Shown piece after piece: positions 59,201-64,000 of a DNA stretch of 64,000 nucleotides. Each line of letters begins with the position of its first letter. Within the stretch, counting starts at the first letter, position 1. Where the stretch lies: NCBI RefSeq assembly GCF_954871325.1, contig NC_088775.1, positions 19,445,561 through 19,509,560 of the forward strand, in the 5' to 3' direction. The notes beneath the pieces are model-generated. The model was given only the letters and a program-made list of their open reading frames with translations. It did no database searches and was not told the origin of the DNA. Made by a program: the position numbers and the translations under genes. The DNA comes from Gordionus sp. m RMFG-2023. Its lineage: Eukaryota; Nematomorpha; Gordioida; Chordodea; Parachordodidae.

Positions 59201-62200
59201 CACAATTTTCAGAATTAGTAAGGCATGTAAAATAAGATGAAGATTCTTTTAGCGGGTGAGACATTATAGTTCCTTCAGAGTCTTCTTTAGCCGTCAAAAA
59301 ATTATTGGTCATATAAGATTCAGCACTTTCAAAATCAGGGGAAGAGGTGCACATGGTATTGATGTCAAAAGTCTTACATTTATCTTTTCCCACCGGCTTC
59401 GATCCTTCATCAGTTATTTCTTTGAAGTTAATTAAAATCATTAAGTGCATCAAGACGAGAGATTAATACTTTTCATGACAATTTTTCCATTTTGAAACAC
59501 GAACAAAATTTATAAAACAAACTTCCGACCATCAAAATATCTAAGCAGGCGCAGGCTGAAGTATGATTGATCTTTTTCGCAAGCATTTTATTAGCATGAA
59601 TTACATTACACACTTGTTTTATGAATTTCAAAGATATTTCCTTTTATTGTAATATATTCTTAAAGTTAATGGATGGAAAAAAGAAAGCCAAGTATTGATT
59701 TAAAATAAAGGGATCAAAAAAATAGGTTAAAATAGAAATAAATAATATAAAGGGAAGGAATCATGTAAAAACATGATAAATATTAAATCGATCTAAAAAA
59801 AATTTAAAAAAAAAGATAAAAACTTAAGCATAGTGCCCACAATTTAAATGACATAACATACATGCTAAAACATCTATATATATACCATAAAAACTGTAAT
59901 TTATTTACTTATAAAACTAAAATTATCTATGGAAAGCTAATGATCAAAAAAAATATACATTAAACAAAACATCAACTTCTACCAAATTTTATTATATGCT
60001 AAGCATCTAGCATATAAAATCATGCGTAGAGTTAACGAAGCGATATTTATGATAAACATAAATCAGGGTACTAATTTAGAATTTTTATTTATAATAACGA
60101 ATACGACTTTGGTAATGCTTGCCGACGACATAAATAGCTAATTAATGATAAATGGTATGAAGTTTTAGAAAAAGACACCTTGATGTGTTTTTTGCGTTTG
60201 TTGGCGAACATTGATGGCTTCAGGTTCCGTTTCCAAATTCAAGGAATAATGACTCAAAGATGTATCCAAAGGAGATAATTCTAGCATGTTTAAAGCTTTC
60301 CTCATAGCGACTGAACTGATTGAACGCGAAAAAGTATCAATTTCACCAGAGGATGTCGATTGTAACGATTCTTGACGTTCTGCAGCTCTGAGGCGCATAG
60401 GTGGTATCATTTCGAGGTTAGGTAGCGATAACTCTAACGGTTTCATAATTTCTTTGCGAATTTCCGACATTTTACCAAAAATGAATTTCTCAATTGGTGG
60501 TTTTTCGGTATAAAAATTACCCTTTAATGTTGTCAAGGAACAAGTTTCACTGGTAATCAACTTAACATCGTTTAAAGAACTTACAAAAGAGGAATTTACC
60601 CGATCGTCACAGGCTAGAGGATCATGATCAATCTTGGATAATGTCTTATCAGTTGAAATGGTATATTGAGAATTTATAGATACTTTTTCCCAGTCATCCT
60701 CATCATCTTTTTCGGATAAGTTGCTTATTTTATTAAAACTTTGGTCAGCGAATGAACCAGGGGTTATAAAAGAATTATCAACAAATGACTTAGCCATTGT
60801 TACAATTAATATTTTCGATCGTTCATTTATATGGCTAAGCTTTGTTCCAGCATCAAAAGTATTCTCATTATGAATATTAATAATAGCATTATTTAGAGCA
60901 TTTTGAGTGAGATTACTAGACGTTTCATATAACATCAAATTAGAATCCGGTGATCGCATTAGCAAGGGATCTTCAGAAGGATGCTTGAAGAATTCAGAAC
61001 CAAAAATAAGGGTTTGAGGTGGAAGAGCATTTAAAGGTGATGATGGCAAATTTGAATATAATAATACTGTATCATCATTATCACCAGGTTCAGTATTTGA
61101 TATTAATTGTACATTTCCAATTACACTAGGAGTGATTATATTTTTCCTGAACTCGAAATCATCATTTTTAAGAGGCAAGGTATTCCTAGGGCTTTCATCG
61201 ATTATACTGGAAGCGTGAATTCCCATATATTCATTCAATCCATCGTTGATTGAAGATTCAATCATCGTATAGATCGTTCTGTAGTTAATTTTATGGGAGG
61301 ATGCGGGAGATGCAATGTCCGAATCTCCTTGTCGACCAACCAATCCTACCAAATCCGATATATTTTTTAAATTATTACCTATGGACTCCCGAAACTTAAT
61401 TTGATAGTTCCCAATAATGTAAAACTTAATCTCTTCCGCTAGTTCTTCGATCATCAATCCCAATCCTCGATCATTGATAATATTCGAGACATTAATTCCT
61501 CTATCGAAAACCTGTTTTTCTACCACATCCAAAAAATACGTCTTAAAATCCCGAGATGTCAATCGTTTCAATATGCGTTCTAAACTCCAGTATATTTGAC
61601 CTTCTAGACGATCTAGCAAATTTTGTCTTTCCTCATTATTCAATGTTTTAGCGTAGTCGGGTATATCGTAGTCCAAAATATCACATGTTTCATTGCTCAA
61701 TTGATAAGCTAACTCCCGGGTAAAAGGATCGTTTAAGAGAGTGCGTAAACCTTCGCAAAAACGGAATAAGGGAGAATTCTGACTATATTCCAAATTTTCG
61801 TCGTTACCAATATTGTTCAATTTTACGAGATGAAGCGGTACGTTATAATCGTTTATTAAGGGATCGGGAAACTCGGTGTGTTCAGGCGGCATAGAATCGT
61901 CTTCTTTAAAAAAAGCGATGCCAGTAGAAGGGCGGGAAGAAGGTGGCGATATCAGGGTAACGTTGTAATGATCCGCAACTGCCTCTAGAATGGCCTCTGT
62001 GGGAGTAACGGTTTCTAGAAACACTGATAAAATGTTTCCCAAAGGGGAGCGTCGGGTCACAATTACTTCTTCATCGTAACGGATAAAACTTTGCTGTTTT
62101 TTCTTTTCCACCTCGTTATTCAAACAAAGATATCCGTCTTGATCGTCACTCTCACTATCTACTTCGATATCAACAATTTGGTTATAAAGGTCGGGTGAAG

Positions 62201-64000
62201 AATTTTGAAATTCTTTAATACGATCTTTGGAGGTGGGATCATTGATATTTCCAATTTTTTCAAGTTGTAGGTTTTGATCGCTGCACATAAATCTTGAAGA
62301 TATTATTTCTCGAGGGTAATTATCGTGTTTTTCGATCATTAATCGTTTTTCGTAAATATTTACAGTTTCCTTCTGCTCGCTTTCGTACTTTCCATCGTAA
62401 TCTGGAGTAAACTCGCGGATATTTGATGCATATTTATCAACATCGATTGATTGCTCGTTTTTTTCAAAGCCTTTATAACTATGGATATTTTGGGTTCTTG
62501 ATATTGGAGTGGATTGCAAGATTAGTCGAATGTCTGAATCTTTAGATTTTTTCGGTGAATCGAAAAATTTGGTATTTATCTGATCTATTCTTTTACTAGT
62601 CCCTATATCGTTTAAATCTTTGTCCTGAGCTTTCCCGCTGGCTTCCGTGTATGCTTGAGAATTGCTTAAATGCGTTGACCTTTCGGGGCTAAGTATTTTA
62701 TCGCTAATTTTTTTATGTTTAGGCGTTTCGTATCCAGGCGGAAATTGCATAATTAAAATTTGATCTTCAAATCTAACTATTGGCTTATCCTTACTTTTCG
62801 TAAAAATATCCTCTTTAATTAATTGCGCCTCTTTTGGGTGCATCTCATTACTCGAAGTTTGCTCAGATAGTAAAACTTTGGATTGAGGTAATGGAGAAAA
62901 GAACAAAAGATTCCTCTCTAACTGCTGTAAAAAATCTACGGTCTTGTCATCTATTTCAACATTTTTAATTATTTTCGATTTCTGTCTATTAATTCCTACG
63001 CTTTCATTTTTTTCTCGTTCTACGATCTGCCAGGTTTCCTCGTCAGTGATTCCTGTTTCCAAGTTATCTATACTTTCTCGTTCGTCGCCTAAACTACCGA
63101 AAGAAGAAAAGGAGCTGATCAAAGTATTGCTTTCTCTATCGAAACCAGGCAATAGTTTGATATCCTTGAATGGCTGTGGAGATGCATATTCGGATTTGCA
63201 TCCATGTGCGATGTTCATCAAATGAGTGAATCTCGTGTCATCGTCGATGGTGCTTTCGAATTTAACTTTCTCATCGTCACGTTGTTTATCAAAAGGTATT
63301 ATTGGTTTTAAAGTTTCATCCAGTTGATAACTACTGTGCCTATGAGATTCCAGTTTAGGAATGATGTTTGTCGGATAAACGAGCACAGAGGAACTCATCC
63401 TTGATTCGATTTCCAAGATTTTGTCCTTGACCGACTTCTTGAGTTTTTGATCATCCTTGTGCTTAAATTCTTGTCCTGAAATAATGATGGGTGATGTAAT
63501 TTCTATCGATTGTTTCTCTTTGTTTTCAAAGAAACTTTTGAATTTGTATTTGAGTCTTTGAGTCACCGTCGCAGGCTTATATATGTCATCGTGGTTATCG
63601 TCTCCTTCATTTTCTCCATCAACGTCTGATTTTATAAGGACTGATTCATCTTGTTCGGAAAGAGGAACAGAAATATTTGTCATGTTCTCATTAATATTTA
63701 TCAATAATTTTATATCTTTTTTATCAATTATTTATCGTGAATTTAGGTTTAGGTACCGAATGTTTATCGTAAATATATCCCGCGATAAAGATTAAAATGC
63801 AATCATCAATATCACATCATCGTGTGGGCATAAATTATAAAAAAAATAGGTTAAATCATGTTTTATTATATATCTAATTAATGTTAAAGTTTAAGCAAAT
63901 TATTATAACCTGAGGCAGCAGATGTAAAATGAGATGATCTGGGAGATGATAATTTTCGCCTACCCTCTAATAAACTATCAGATAGTGGACTTTCAGAATC
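56295..64000 (-). CDS. Very large gene of unknown function, 3' part (six exons, runs off the right edge)
   Basis: Exons (minus strand): from beyond 64000 to 63910, 63715-60179, 59419-57206, 57066-57006, 56945-56807, 56390-56295 (TAA). Every join is GT-AG and keeps frame, giving at least 2,045 residues. Most of the sequence is acidic, Ser/Asn/Lys-rich and probably disordered. One ordered helical core lies at about residues 585-867 (PLGNILSVFLETVTPTEAIL, LFRFCEGLRTLLNDPFTREL, LEGQIYWSLERILKRLTS). The last 110 residues are again less degenerate (KRSKTHTVVRDGQEETQTID, FEELDPELKEQFSGLMEE). No enzyme motif, signal peptide or membrane segment is seen. Introns are 60-759 nt. No transposon was found inside. 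I do not recognise the family; a scaffold or cytoskeletal role would be a guess. Confidence 0.8.

Noticed and set aside
60165-63704. Two separate single-exon genes (57159-59453 and 60165-63704)
   Set aside because: Acceptor and donor sites at both borders keep frame and join them to further small exons, so one multi-exon gene is the better model.

Overview
The window is strongly AT-rich eukaryotic DNA with spliceosomal introns. It most likely comes from an invertebrate animal. The evidence is an animal-like argininosuccinate synthase gene, a THAP-domain P-element transposase, several hAT transposons (BED-finger and ZMYM1-like), a piggyBac-like MITE, LINE relics and two Ty3/Gypsy elements. I cannot name the species from sequence alone. 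Introns range from 39 nt to 15.8 kb.

Layout. 1-6.67 kb: a giant inverted-repeat (foldback-like) element whose arms are built from ordered sub-blocks; its left end lies outside the window. 6.7-11.2 kb: transposon-end fragments, an eight-copy tandem array and a 592-bp piggyBac-like MITE with TTAA target duplications. 11.56-31.45 kb, minus strand: argininosuccinate synthase, which I resolve into five exons with agreeing splice phases (498 residues). Its intron 2 (15.8 kb) holds an old LTR-element fragment, a hAT deletion derivative, a diverged tandem array, a 2.95-kb hAT (21497-24448) and a second hAT (24471-30037). The second hAT is itself interrupted by a 2.86-kb palindromic hAT satellite (27165-30025). 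Four insertion events across the window (three of them in this intron) show exact 8-bp target duplications of the hAT type in addition to others noted per entry.

31.70-43.94 kb: a P element with matching terminal inverted repeats and the duplication ataatacc, ending only about 250 bp upstream of the argininosuccinate synthase start codon. A young, nearly whole Ty3/Gypsy element (33341-38556, duplication attcc) sits in one of its introns. 45.65-52.06 kb: a second, broken Ty3/Gypsy element on the minus strand with a ZMYM1-like hAT inside its 3' LTR. 52.77-54.12 kb: another short hAT with duplication gcttcatg. 54.65-55.64 kb: a LINE relic. 56.30 kb to the right edge, minus strand: the 3' part of a very large gene of unknown function, at least 2,045 residues in six phase-consistent exons, mostly low-complexity acidic and serine-rich sequence around one ordered helical core.

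Only two host genes are supported: argininosuccinate synthase (arginine/citrulline metabolism) and the large orphan gene. Nothing links them functionally. The rest is a layered record of transposition whose relative order can be read from the nested target duplications.
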